Shown here: positions 31,580-39,915 of the stretch, in pieces | How positions within the stretch are numbered: position 1 is the first letter of the stretch | How the letters are laid out: every line of letters begins with the position of its first letter | The notes under the pieces: generated by a model | Seen by the model: the letters and a program-made list of their open reading frames with translations, nothing else | The model's database searches: none | Told to the model about the DNA's origin: nothing | From: 66-474 sp040255405 | GTDB taxonomy: Bacteria > Pseudomonadota > Gammaproteobacteria > Xanthomonadales > Rhodanobacteraceae | Reading direction: 5' to 3' | Length of the DNA stretch: 40,247 nucleotides | Assembly (NCBI GenBank): GCA_040255405.1 | Contig: JBDZUX010000025.1 | Location: 1 to 40,247, forward strand | Position numbers and translations under genes: made by a program

Positions 31580-31676
31580 AGGTTGGGCTGATTCCGGGCT
31601 GCCCGGAATCAGCCCAACGAATCACACCGCCAATGTTGGGCTTCCGCCGATGGAGCCGGCGCCAGCCCTGCCTACG
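31580..31676. repeat. Dispersed double-hairpin repeat, copy 2
   Basis: A 97-base copy of the element at 8002-8105. Its first hairpin is nearly perfect: GTTGGGCTGATTCCGGGC pairs over 18 bases with GCCCGGAATCAGCCCAAC around a single central T. The second hairpin runs from GTTGGGCTTCCGCCG to GCCAGCCCTGCCTACG. The TAG stop of the minus-strand piuC gene (31674-31672) is made by the CCTACG end of this repeat. Confidence 0.87.
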
Positions 31677-32349
31677 TCTCGGCCCATTGCCTCAGCAGGT
31701 TGTGGTACACGCCGGTGAGTTGCTTGACGGTTGCGGGATCGGCTGCGTTCGCGGTGAGTTCGCGGATGGCGGTATCGAGTTGCAGCAGTGTGCGGCGCCG
31801 TGCTTCGTCGCGCACGAGGCTCTGGATCCAGAAGAACGCCGCCACGCGCGCGCCACGCGTGACCGGTGCCACGCGGTGCAGGCTCGAGGACGGATACACG
31901 ACCGCATCGCCCGCCGGCAGCTTCACCTCGTGTTCGCCCCAGGTGTCCTCGATGATCAGTTCGCCGCCGTCGTAACTTTCCGGGTCGGCCAGGAACAGCG
32001 TGCAGGCGATGTCGCTGCGCAACTGGCTGCCGTCGGCCAACGCCATCACCGCGCCGTCGATGTGCGCGCCGTAGTGCCCGCCGTTGGCGTAGCGGTTGAA
32101 ACGCGGTGGCAGGATGCTGACCGGCAGGGTGGCCGCGTGGAACTCGGGATGGCGTGCGCACGCGGCCAGCACCTCGCGGCCCAATTCCATCCGCAATGGC
32201 GAGCTGTCGGGAAGCTGCTGGTTGCGCTTGACCTGCGCGCCTTGCGCTCCCACGGTTTCCCGACCATCGGTCCATTCGGCGGCATCCAGCTTCGCGCGCA
32301 TGCGCTCGACAGTCGCATCATCCAGCAGGTTTTCAATGTGCAGCAGCAT
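31672..32349 (-). CDS. piuC: Fe(II)/2-oxoglutarate-dependent hydroxylase, PiuC/YbiX family
   Basis: Encodes 225 residues from ATG 32349. The cupin-type iron site is complete: H96 and D98 in YGAHIDGAVM, and H158 in SSLHRVAPVTRGAR with R168 for 2-oxoglutarate. RFNRYANGGHYGAH and SYDGGELIIED are typical PKHD-type signatures. PiuC homologues stand beside Fiu/PiuA siderophore receptors and are iron-regulated; their substrate is not settled. Here the receptor gene lies upstream on the same strand, with a DUF3147 gene between. The stop codon and the last two bases of the reading frame region fall inside a dispersed repeat, so the C-terminus may have been set by repeat insertion. Confidence 0.92.
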   Translation of the reverse strand: MLLHIENLLDDATVERMRAKLDAAEWTDGRETVGAQGAQVKRNQQLPDSSPLRMELGREVLAACARHPEFHAATLPVSILPPRFNRYANGGHYGAHIDGAVMALADGSQLRSDIACTLFLADPESYDGGELIIEDTWGEHEVKLPAGDAVVYPSSSLHRVAPVTRGARVAAFFWIQSLVRDEARRRTLLQLDTAIRELTANAADPATVKQLTGVYHNLLRQWAET

Positions 32350-32378
32350 GGGGATTCGATCGCGCTCGCTCGTGCGTC

Positions 32379-32729
32379 CTACAGACGCACGCCCAAACGT
32401 CCCAATGTCCAGACCATCGCGAAATAGAGTCCCACAGTGATCAAGCAGGATGCGCCCAGCGCAGACCAGAATGCCATGCCGTTTTTGAGAAGTGCCGGGA
32501 AAATGAGGAACAGGGGCAATGCGGCAAGCACCAGCCAGAAGATACCTTGCGAGAGGGAAATGACCGTCTGGGTGTTCCCCGTACTTCGGTAAATCCAGAT
32601 GAACGCGAGCAGGGATGTCAGTGGCAGGGATGCGAGCGCGGCGCCCCAGAAAGAGCTGCGCCGTCCCAACTCGGAAACGGCTACGACAACGACGACGGTG
32701 ACGAGTACGTTGATTGCATATTGCAACAT
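32379..32729 (-). CDS. DUF3147 family membrane protein
   Basis: Encodes 116 residues from ATG 32729, lying between the receptor and piuC genes with short gaps (26 and 29 bases). Four hydrophobic segments cover almost the whole chain: INVLVTVVVVVAVSELG, FWGAALASLPLTSLLAFIWIY, IFWLVLAALPLFLIFPALL and LGASCLITVGLYFAMVW. This is the pattern of DUF3147, small inner-membrane proteins without known function. Being between two iron-uptake genes suggests shared iron control; a part in siderophore handling is speculative. Confidence 0.82.
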   Translation of the reverse strand: MLQYAINVLVTVVVVVAVSELGRRSSFWGAALASLPLTSLLAFIWIYRSTGNTQTVISLSQGIFWLVLAALPLFLIFPALLKNGMAFWSALGASCLITVGLYFAMVWTLGRLGVRL

Positions 32730-32755
32730 GACGGGTGCCCGGGAAATGTTGGCGG

Positions 32756-35068
32756 TCAGTAGTGGAAGTTCAGTGTCAGCAGCGCCGAGCGCGGCGTGCC
32801 GGGTGTGTAACGATAGCCGCTCTTGTTGATGGCGGCGGCGTAGCTCTTGTCGAACAGGTTGTAGACGTTCAATTGCAGCATGGTGCGCCGGTTGATCGCG
32901 TAGCTCGCCATCGCATCGAACACCCAGTACGCCTCGGTGAAGGACGGGGTGCCGATCGCGCCGTCATGGCCGCGTTGCATCTTGCCGGCATGGCGTGCTC
33001 CCGCGCCGATCGTGACGTGGTGCGGCAGCTGCCACGTGCTCCAGGCGGTGAACGCACTTGCAGGCGTGTAGGGCAATTCGTCCGAACCGTTCTGGGCGAG
33101 TGCGTCGCCACGCGTCACCTGTGCGTCCATGACGGTGTAGCCCGCGCTCACGGCCCAATGCCGCGTGATCTGGCCGACCGCGCCCAGTTCGATGCCTTGC
33201 ACGCGCTGGCGGCCGATCTGGTAATACTGCAGGTCCACCGGATCCTGCACCACGAGGTTGGTCACGATCGTTCGGTACAGCGCCGCGGTCAGGCGCAGCT
33301 GGTTGTCGAAAGCGTCCCACTTGGTGCCGAGTTCCACCGCGCGCGCGCGCTGCGGATCGAATACCGGGTTGTCGGCGCTGTTGGCGGAAGCGCTGAGCGC
33401 GAGGTTGTTGCCGCCCGGGGGTTGGGCGGAAACGGCGAAGTTCGCATACACGCTGCCGCGTTCGACCGGCTTGTACACCAGGCCGAGTTTGTAACCGTAA
33501 AGATTGCCACCCGTGTCCGCGTCGACCGCCGTCAATGGCGTGCCGAGCGGGTGGGCGCCGCATTCCGGAGCGCGTCGCGAAGTGCCGCAGGGCAGCACAC
33601 TCTGGAAATCGGTGTGGTAGTGGTCAATGCGCGCGCCCGCGGTCGCCAGCCAGTGCTCGCCGAAATGCAGGGTGTCGAACAGGTACGCGGCGGTGGTGTC
33701 GGTACGCCCGCGACTCCACGCACCGGTGTCGCCGATGACGAGCCCGGCGGCGGTTTCGGGGTCGGGGTGGTACAGGTTTGCGGGTGTCCACGCGCTTCTG
33801 TCGAGTGCGCCCGTGCCGCCGGTGCCGATGGTCTCGCGCGTCAGTTCGATGCCGGTGCTCAAGTCATGTTCGATGACGCCGGTGTCGAAACCCGCGGTGA
33901 GATTGACCTGGTTGGTGAGGATGCGGTTGGCCTGGTCCTTGAAGGTCGGTATGTCACGCGTGATGGTCCAGGTGGACGGGTCGGCAGGATCGGGCGTGGC
34001 GATGTTCGCCGCCGCGCCGCGCCAGGACGTCAACAGGTAATCCTGGTGGGTGCGGCCCCAGCGCAAGGTGTCGTGCAGCACGGCTCCGCCCGCGAAGTCG
34101 TGGCGGATGATCGCGGTGAACATGTCCGCCTCCACGCGGTCGTGGTCCGTGCCGGTACCGTAAAAATTCGATGTGTCGACGGGCGGCGCTTTGGCCAGGA
34201 ACGGGCGCGAGGGGTCGGGCGATGTGTAGCCAGGCAGGCCGATGGTCGGCACGCCGCCGTCGGGGACATTGTTCTGGCTGACGTGCAGGAAATCGAGATG
34301 GACGGTGGTCGGCGTACCCAATCCGAACGCGAGCGACGGCGCGATGCCCCAACGGTCCTGGCCCACGGTGTCGCGGCCGGCGACGCCGCTTTTCTGGCCC
34401 ATCACGTTCAACCGGAACGCGGTGTGCTCCCCGATCGGATCGTTCCAGTCCGCGGTCACGCGTTGGTGATCGCCGCTGCCGTAGCCCAGCGACGCCGACG
34501 TTCGATGCTTCAGTTGCGGCTGCTTGCTGACCATGTTGACTGCACCGGTCGGCGCGGTGCGGCCGTATTCGGTACCGTCCGGCCCCTTGGTGACCTCGAC
34601 CTGTTCGACATTGAACACGTCGCGCGAAATCGACCCGAGATCGCGCGCGCCATCCACGAAGATGCTCCCCGATGTATCGAAGCCGCGCATGTAGATGGCA
34701 TCGCCGGTGGACGTGCTGCCGTTTTCTCCGACGTAGAACGTGCCGACGCCGGGGCTGTTGCGCAGCGCTTCCGTCAGGGTGGTGGCGCCTTGCTGCTGGA
34801 TGATCTCCTTGCCGATCACGTTGATGGTCTGCGGAGTGTCGAGCAGCGACTGCGTGAACTTGTGCGACTGCACCGCATCGGCCTTGTAGGGGTTCCGCCT
34901 GGCCTTGACGTGGACGACGGGCAGCTGCGTCGGGCTCGCTTCCATCGATACCGGCGAGGCCGCTGGGGTTGCAGCCAGCGAGGGCAGGCCGAGCGCGATG
35001 CCGGTCATCAGGGTGGAAAGGGTGAGCGGGCGGTGGCGGTCGTGCTTGCGATGCTTGATGCCGGGCAT
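32756..35068 (-). CDS. fiu: TonB-dependent catecholate siderophore receptor, Fiu/PiuA family
   Basis: Encodes 770 residues if started at ATG 35068 (MPGIKHRKHDRHRP), whose basic stretch and LTLSTLMTGIALGLPSLAAT make a long signal peptide. The frame remains open upstream to 35146. The plug domain contains DTPQTINVIGKEIIQQQGATTL, seen in two parts, TGDAIYMRGFDTSGSIFVDG and VEVTKGPDGTEYGR. The barrel contains NNVPDGGVPTIGLPGY, a segment very like E. coli Fiu. The C-terminus ends in an aromatic residue (LTLNFHY), as outer-membrane barrels do. It takes up ferric catecholates, or their monomer breakdown products, with TonB energy. A candidate Fur box lies about 140 bases upstream; piuC is downstream. 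Confidence 0.93.
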   Translation of the reverse strand: MPGIKHRKHDRHRPLTLSTLMTGIALGLPSLAATPAASPVSMEASPTQLPVVHVKARRNPYKADAVQSHKFTQSLLDTPQTINVIGKEIIQQQGATTLTEALRNSPGVGTFYVGENGSTSTGDAIYMRGFDTSGSIFVDGARDLGSISRDVFNVEQVEVTKGPDGTEYGRTAPTGAVNMVSKQPQLKHRTSASLGYGSGDHQRVTADWNDPIGEHTAFRLNVMGQKSGVAGRDTVGQDRWGIAPSLAFGLGTPTTVHLDFLHVSQNNVPDGGVPTIGLPGYTSPDPSRPFLAKAPPVDTSNFYGTGTDHDRVEADMFTAIIRHDFAGGAVLHDTLRWGRTHQDYLLTSWRGAAANIATPDPADPSTWTITRDIPTFKDQANRILTNQVNLTAGFDTGVIEHDLSTGIELTRETIGTGGTGALDRSAWTPANLYHPDPETAAGLVIGDTGAWSRGRTDTTAAYLFDTLHFGEHWLATAGARIDHYHTDFQSVLPCGTSRRAPECGAHPLGTPLTAVDADTGGNLYGYKLGLVYKPVERGSVYANFAVSAQPPGGNNLALSASANSADNPVFDPQRARAVELGTKWDAFDNQLRLTAALYRTIVTNLVVQDPVDLQYYQIGRQRVQGIELGAVGQITRHWAVSAGYTVMDAQVTRGDALAQNGSDELPYTPASAFTAWSTWQLPHHVTIGAGARHAGKMQRGHDGAIGTPSFTEAYWVFDAMASYAINRRTMLQLNVYNLFDKSYAAAINKSGYRYTPGTPRSALLTLNFHY

Positions 35069-35210
35069 GAAAAGATGCGCCTTGTTCTTGTGCGCCGCGC
35101 GCGGGTGGCGATCGCGCAGTCCCGGCGGGGGCGGGGGATCGCGCACCGCGGCGGCGGCTGGGTGGGCTTTGTCCGTGGGTTACGGGCGATGCGCAGCTGA
35201 TGGTAAGGCA

Positions 35211-35229
35211 AATGCGAATGAGTCGCAAT
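35211..35229 (-). promoter_or_regulatory. Candidate Fur box upstream of the siderophore receptor
   Basis: AATGCGAATGAGTCGCAAT is an inverted repeat (ATGCGA and TCGCAA around ATGAG) that resembles the 19-base Fur consensus of the A/T-rich ATGAGAATNATTATCATT type. It is flanked by GCA and AC. It lies 143 bases before the receptor start at 35068, between it and the end of the M13 peptidase gene. Assigned by eye. Confidence 0.5.
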
Positions 35230-35299
35230 ACCGATATGATGCAAATCAGCCCACGGTTGGCTGCCGCTCCCATGGTCGCGAATCGCGGGTGCGCGGGCC

Positions 35300-35330
35300 A
35301 AAAAAAAACGCCGCACTTGCATGCGGCGTT
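35300..35330 (-). terminator. Rho-independent terminator after the M13 peptidase gene
   Basis: On the minus strand AACGCCGCA and TGCGGCGTT form a nine-pair stem, followed by a run of nine T from the A-run at 35300-35308. It lies about 58 bases after the peptidase stop and separates that gene from the receptor gene downstream. Confidence 0.92.
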
Positions 35331-35387
35331 TGAAGTTCGAACGTGGGGGCGATTCAAGCGGTTGCCGAATCCCGGGTCCCGGCTCTC

Positions 35388-37538
35388 CTACCAGATCTTC
35401 ACCAGCTTGTCGCCCTGGTGCATCATCTTGTCGCCGGGCTTGCACTGGAAAGCCTGCGCGAACTGCGGCATGTTGGCTGCCGATGCGAAGGCGCGGATCT
35501 TGCCGGGTGCGTGCGGATCGACGTTCAGGCGCAACTCTGCGGTCTTGTCGCGGGTGGTGCCTTCCCACACGCGCGCGGAACTCAGGAAGAACCGCTGGTC
35601 CTGGGTCATGCCGTCGATCTTCTGGTCGGCCTCCTGGGGATTGGCATTCAGCGCGGTCTGCAAGGCCGTGTAGGCGATGTTGAGTCCGCCGAGGTCGCCG
35701 ATGTCCTCGCCCAGCGTCAGTTTGCCGTTGACGTGCAGGTCCGGCTTGCCCGGGATCGGTGTGTAGCTGTCGTATTGCTTGACCAGCGCCCCGGTGCGCT
35801 CGTCGAACGCCTGCTTGTCCTTCGGCGTCCACCAGTTGACGCGGTTGCCGCGGCCGTCGAACTGGCTGCCCTGGTCGTCGAAGCCGTGGCTGGATTCGTG
35901 GCCGATCACATAGCCGATGCCGCCGTAGTTCACCGCGTCGTCGCCCTTGGCGTAGAAGAACGGAGGCTGCAGGATCGCGGCCGGGAAGTTGATGGTGTTG
36001 GTGGTCGGGTCGTAGTAGGCATTGATCGTCTGCGGCGTCATGTGCCATTCCTTGCGATCCGTCGGCTTGCCGATCTTGCCGATGTCGTAGTGGTAGTTGT
36101 ACTTCGACGCCGCTTCGAGATTGGCATACCACTTGGCGGGCTGGATGGCGAGGCCCGACCAGTCGCGCCACTCGCCCTTGTCGGGGTAGCCGATCTTGGG
36201 CAGGAACAGCGACCACTTCTCGAGCGCCTTCTGCTTGGTCGCCTCGCTCATCCAGTCGAGGTTCTCGATGTGCTGCTTGAGCGCGGCACGAACGTTGGTG
36301 ACCAATTGTTCCGCGCGCTGCTTGGATTCGGGCGGAAAATACCTGGCGACGTACAACTCACCAAGGCCCATGCCCATCGCATGGTTGACTGAATCGACCA
36401 CGCGCTTCCAGCGGTCCTTCTGCTCGGGCTGGCCGCGCAGGGTCTTGTCGTAGAACTCGAAGTGGTTTTCCTGGAACGGCTGGCTCAGCGCCGTGGAGGC
36501 GTCACTGACCAGGTGGAACTTGAGATACGCCTGCCATTGCGAAATCGGCGCCTTGGCCAAGAGCTTGTCGAACTCGGCGATGAACTTCGGCTGCGACAGC
36601 GAAAAGCCCTTGCCGACGTCCACGCCTTGGGCCTTGAAGAACTTGTCCCAGCTGAAGTGCGGGCTGATTTTGTCGGCTTCGGCCACGGTCACGAAGTTGT
36701 ATTCGTTGTCGAGGTCGCGCAACTCGACCGGCGCCAAGGATGCCTTGGCGAGTTCGGTCTCGAACTTCAGGACCCCGTCCGCCTGCTTTTTCGCGTCGGC
36801 TTCCGCCGTGCCGACCAGTTCCAGCGACTTGGCGATGTATTGCACGTAGGCGTCGCGCAGCTCCTTGTATTTCGGCGACAGGTAATAGTCGCGGGTCGGC
36901 AGGCCAAGGCCGTCCTGGAACACGTAGCCGATCTGGGTGGTCGCGTCCTTGAAGTCTGCGCCCGAACCGAAGGCGAAAACGTAGCTGTCGCCGTTGTCGT
37001 AGCTGGTGTTGATGAAATCGGCGATGTCGGCGGGTGTCTTCAGCGCGTCGATCGCCGCGAGCTGCGGCTTAATCGGATCGTAGCCCAGTTTGTCGATGGT
37101 CGCGGTATCGAGGCCGGCGGCGTACAGGTTGCCGAGTTTCTGCTCGAGTTCGCTGCCCTTGTGATTCTTGGCCTCCTGCGCGGCCGTTGCAAGGATCTGC
37201 TTCTGCTGTTGCATGCTGCGCTCGTGCAGGATGCCGAATGCGCCCCAGCTGGTCTGGTCGGCCGGAATCGGGTTGGCCTTGTTCCACTTCGCGTTGACGT
37301 ACTCGGCAAAGTCGTTGCACGGGTTGTATTGGTCGTCAAGATCGAACGCGATCGGTTGCGCGGGCGTGATCGCGACGGTCGAACCCGGCGCGGGCGCCGC
37401 CGCGGTGGACGCCGGGGCGGGTGCGGCGGCCGATGCGGCCGGCGCCGGGGTGTTCGGGTTCTGGTTGTTGCCGCAACCTGAAACGGCCAGCGCCGCGCCG
37501 ATGGCCAGCGCGACCGGGGTCAACAGATGCTTGTGCAT
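35388..37538 (-). CDS. M13 family zinc metallopeptidase, lipoprotein
   Basis: Encodes 716 residues from ATG 37538. A lipoprotein signal (LAIGAALAVSGC, lipobox VSGC) is followed by a Pro/Ala-rich linker of about 40 residues, so it is anchored in the envelope. The neprilysin-like fold is shown by NAYYDPTTNTINFPAAIL, the zinc motif HESSH at 547-551 in VIGHESSHGFDDQG, and GEDIGDLGG carrying the third zinc ligand. In the family the motifs are commonly HEITH and GENIADLGG, so S-S and D are local variants that keep the ligands. The C-terminal CKPGDKM matches the usual CxxGxxM end. It is expected to cut short peptides in the periplasm. It has its own terminator. Confidence 0.94.
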   Translation of the reverse strand: MHKHLLTPVALAIGAALAVSGCGNNQNPNTPAPAASAAAPAPASTAAAPAPGSTVAITPAQPIAFDLDDQYNPCNDFAEYVNAKWNKANPIPADQTSWGAFGILHERSMQQQKQILATAAQEAKNHKGSELEQKLGNLYAAGLDTATIDKLGYDPIKPQLAAIDALKTPADIADFINTSYDNGDSYVFAFGSGADFKDATTQIGYVFQDGLGLPTRDYYLSPKYKELRDAYVQYIAKSLELVGTAEADAKKQADGVLKFETELAKASLAPVELRDLDNEYNFVTVAEADKISPHFSWDKFFKAQGVDVGKGFSLSQPKFIAEFDKLLAKAPISQWQAYLKFHLVSDASTALSQPFQENHFEFYDKTLRGQPEQKDRWKRVVDSVNHAMGMGLGELYVARYFPPESKQRAEQLVTNVRAALKQHIENLDWMSEATKQKALEKWSLFLPKIGYPDKGEWRDWSGLAIQPAKWYANLEAASKYNYHYDIGKIGKPTDRKEWHMTPQTINAYYDPTTNTINFPAAILQPPFFYAKGDDAVNYGGIGYVIGHESSHGFDDQGSQFDGRGNRVNWWTPKDKQAFDERTGALVKQYDSYTPIPGKPDLHVNGKLTLGEDIGDLGGLNIAYTALQTALNANPQEADQKIDGMTQDQRFFLSSARVWEGTTRDKTAELRLNVDPHAPGKIRAFASAANMPQFAQAFQCKPGDKMMHQGDKLVKIW

Positions 37539-37784
37539 TGGTGCGTCCTTTGGTGTTGCGAAACGGAGTGCCGCGCGCCGCGTGGCCGCGCAAGAGCCGT
37601 CGATTGTGCCAGCAACGGACAAGCGTGGAGCGCACCCCTGCCGGAAGTCATGTCGGCTCGATCAATGAAGCGCCGCGCGCCGCGCGCAGCGGTGGGGATG
37701 AGTGGCAAGTACAACGTGAGTTCCGATTTCCCGGATCTTCCGACGCCTGCATACTGCGGCGTCTTTCGGGCTGCGGAGGGTGGC

Positions 37785-39248
37785 ATGGAAATCGTGTTTC
37801 ACGGTGCGGCGGGCGAGGTGACCGGTTCGTGCCATTTGCTCGAGGTTGCGGGAAAGCGGGTGTTGCTCGATTGCGGAATGGTGCAGGGTGAGCGCCAGGG
37901 ACGGCCGAATCACCCGGAGGGTGAGCGCCAGGGACGGCCGAATCACCCGGAGGGTGAACGCAAGGCCGACGAGCGCAACGCGGCGGACTTTCCCTTCGAT
38001 CCGGCATCGGTCGACGTGCTGGTGCTGAGCCACGCGCACATCGACCACACCGGGCGCGTGCCGCTGCTGGTGAAGCGCGGATTCGCGGGGCCGATCTTCA
38101 CCCATCCGGCCACCGTCGACCTGGCGGCGATCATGCTGGCGGATGCCGCGAACATCGCCGCGATGGATGCCGAGCAGGACAACCGGTATCTGCGGCCAGG
38201 GCAAGAACCCTCCGTGCCGCTGTACACGCAGGACGACGTGGACGCGGCGGTGAAGCGAATGCGCCCGGTCGAATACGGTGTACCGAGTGAAATCCTGCCG
38301 GGCGTGCGCCTCACACTGCGCGATGCGGGACACATCCTGGGTTCCGCGACCGTGGAAATCGAAGCGGCGGAAAATGGAACATTGCGCAAGCTGGTGTTCA
38401 GCGGCGACCTCGGCCCCGACCACACGCCGATCCTGTGCGACCCCGCGCCAGTGCCTGCCGCCGACCTCGTGGTGATGGAATCGACCTACGGCGATCGCCT
38501 GCACAAATCGCGCGACGATACCCTGGCCGAGCTGGCTGCCATCTTCGGCGCCGCGCACAAGGACGGCGGCAACGTGGTGATTCCCGCGTTCGCGGTGGGG
38601 CGCACCCAGGAGCTGCTCTATTTCTTTGCCGAGCACTTCGACGCGTGGAACCTCGGCGCGTTCAGGCTGTTCCTGGACAGTCCGATGGCAATCCGTGTCA
38701 CCGCAGCCTACGACCGCCATGAGGACCTGTTCGACGGCGCGGCGAGGAAGCTCTGGGCGACGCGTCCGCAACCCCTACACCTGCCGAACCTGACGCTTTC
38801 CGAAGATGGTGCTGCGTCGCGCGCCATCAACGCGATCCACGACCACGCGGTGATCATCGCCGGCTCCGGCATGTGCACGGGCGGACGCATCCGCCACCAC
38901 CTGCGGCACAACCTCGCCAATCCGTCCGCACACGTCGTGTTCGTCGGCTATCAGGCGGCGGGTACGCTGGGGCGCCTGCTGGTAGATGGTGCGAAGCGTG
39001 TCCGTCTGTTCGGCAATGACATCCCGGTGCGCGCGCAGATGCACACCGTGGGCGGCCTGTCCGCGCACGCCGACCAGGCCGGGTTGTCGGCCTGGTACGG
39101 GAAGATCGCGGGACACCCGCCGGTCTGTCTCGTGCACGGCGAAGATCCAGGGCGCGCCACGTTGGCCGGCGAATTGGAGTCGCGCTGGGGCAGCCAGGTG
39201 ATGCTGCCGACGCCCGGCGCGCGCGTTGCCGTGCAGGTTAGGGGCTGA
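37785..39248 (+). CDS. Beta-CASP metallo-beta-lactamase fold ribonuclease-like protein
   Basis: Encodes 487 residues from ATG 37785, with GGAGGG upstream. The MBL motif is SHAHIDHTGR with H83, H85, D87 and H88; GHILGSATV and FSGDLGPDHTP carry further ligands. The beta-CASP insert has MESTYGDRLH, IPAFAVGRTQELLYF, GSGMCTGGRIRHHL and the terminal GLSAHADQ. This is the bacterial group related to CPSF-73/Ysh1, thought to process RNA; the substrate is unknown. Homologues read straight from CGMVQG into a RADEARN-like helix. Here 25 residues are added at that point, made by two and a bit copies of an 11-residue repeat (GERQGRPNHPE). The stop codon lies inside a dispersed palindromic repeat. Confidence 0.92.
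   Translation: MEIVFHGAAGEVTGSCHLLEVAGKRVLLDCGMVQGERQGRPNHPEGERQGRPNHPEGERKADERNAADFPFDPASVDVLVLSHAHIDHTGRVPLLVKRGFAGPIFTHPATVDLAAIMLADAANIAAMDAEQDNRYLRPGQEPSVPLYTQDDVDAAVKRMRPVEYGVPSEILPGVRLTLRDAGHILGSATVEIEAAENGTLRKLVFSGDLGPDHTPILCDPAPVPAADLVVMESTYGDRLHKSRDDTLAELAAIFGAAHKDGGNVVIPAFAVGRTQELLYFFAEHFDAWNLGAFRLFLDSPMAIRVTAAYDRHEDLFDGAARKLWATRPQPLHLPNLTLSEDGAASRAINAIHDHAVIIAGSGMCTGGRIRHHLRHNLANPSAHVVFVGYQAAGTLGRLLVDGAKRVRLFGNDIPVRAQMHTVGGLSAHADQAGLSAWYGKIAGHPPVCLVHGEDPGRATLAGELESRWGSQVMLPTPGARVAVQVRG
37888..37961 (+). repeat. In-frame 33-base tandem repeat inside the beta-CASP gene
   Basis: Two identical 33-base units (37888-37920 and 37921-37953), each beginning GTGAGCGCCAGGGACGGCC, are followed by eight bases of a third (GTGAACGC). 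Because 33 is a multiple of three, the frame is kept and 11 residues are added per unit. The sequence resembles intergenic palindrome families rather than ordinary coding DNA. Confidence 0.93.
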
Positions 39249-39338
39249 TTCCGGATTCATCCGGAAGAAGCCCTACATCAATACGCGGGTGCATCGTTGG
39301 GCATCACACGGGTGAATCCGTGTTCAGCCCAACCTGCG
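39235..39338. repeat. Dispersed double-hairpin repeat, copy 3
   Basis: A 104-base copy, more diverged: AGGTTAGGGGCTGATTCCGG opens the first hairpin, closed by CCGGAAGAAGCCCTAC. The second runs from GTTGGGCATCACACGGG to TTCAGCCCAACCTGCG. It lies between two convergent genes and supplies both stop codons: TGA 39246-39248 of the beta-CASP gene and TGA 39306-39304 of thpR. Confidence 0.82.
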
Positions 39339-39915
39339 ATGTCGGCGCTGCGAGCGGCGCGCGTGCAAGTTCGGTGTACGTCGCGGCCGGTTGCGCAAGC
39401 GCGCTTTGCATCAGCGCGACCGCCTCGAACGCGATCGACGGTGGCGGGTGGGGCAGGATGCCGAATGCACAACCGGGGCGCAGGCGGGCGAGCGTGATGT
39501 GCGCGCGGAAGCCGCGGGTTTCCGGCGTGAAGCCGGCCTTGCGTGCATGCGTTTCGCACGCGATCGCGAGTTCCGACAGTGCCTCGCTCGCTTCGAGTTC
39601 TAGCACCAGCAGCCTCGGCCGCGCGCGATTGGGCCAGACGCCGAAGCGGCGCGTCGCGACCGCTGGCAGGGATGGCGCCAGTGTCGGCAACATGTGCCGG
39701 AAATAGTCGAGCTGCGCGCTGCCCGATTCGCCGAGGAACCGCAACGTCATGTGCAACGCGGCGGGTTCGATCCAGCGCACGCCGCGCGCGGCGCCGGCGA
39801 TGGTGCGTTCCAGCGCTTCGCGGCAACGTCGAAGGTTTTGCAGGCTGCCCGCATCGGGCAGCAATGCCAGGAAACAGCGGGGATCGGCAGCGGCACCCGT
39901 TGCGGCGGGGTTCAC
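39304..39915 (-). CDS. thpR: RNA 2',3'-cyclic phosphodiesterase
   Basis: Encodes 203 residues from GTG 39915, which overlaps the stop of the upstream gene as GTGA. It belongs to the 2H phosphoesterase family, with H55 in HMTLRFLG and H139 in HITLARL as the two catalytic His-x-Thr motifs, 84 residues apart as usual. Members open 2',3'-cyclic phosphates and can ligate tRNA halves in vitro (the older name is LigT). The last residues (about VGLNTDSPV) and the stop are encoded by the dispersed repeat, so the C-terminus is not the ancestral one. Cytoplasmic. Confidence 0.92.
   Translation of the reverse strand: MNPAATGAAADPRCFLALLPDAGSLQNLRRCREALERTIAGAARGVRWIEPAALHMTLRFLGESGSAQLDYFRHMLPTLAPSLPAVATRRFGVWPNRARPRLLVLELEASEALSELAIACETHARKAGFTPETRGFRAHITLARLRPGCAFGILPHPPPSIAFEAVALMQSALAQPAATYTELARAPLAAPTSQVGLNTDSPV

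Noticed and set aside
28685..31591. 968-residue plus-strand open frame opposite rapA
   Set aside because: It is the antisense shadow of rapA, whose helicase motifs are unambiguous; the composition (Arg/Gln/Ala) is typical of reverse-frame translation at high GC.
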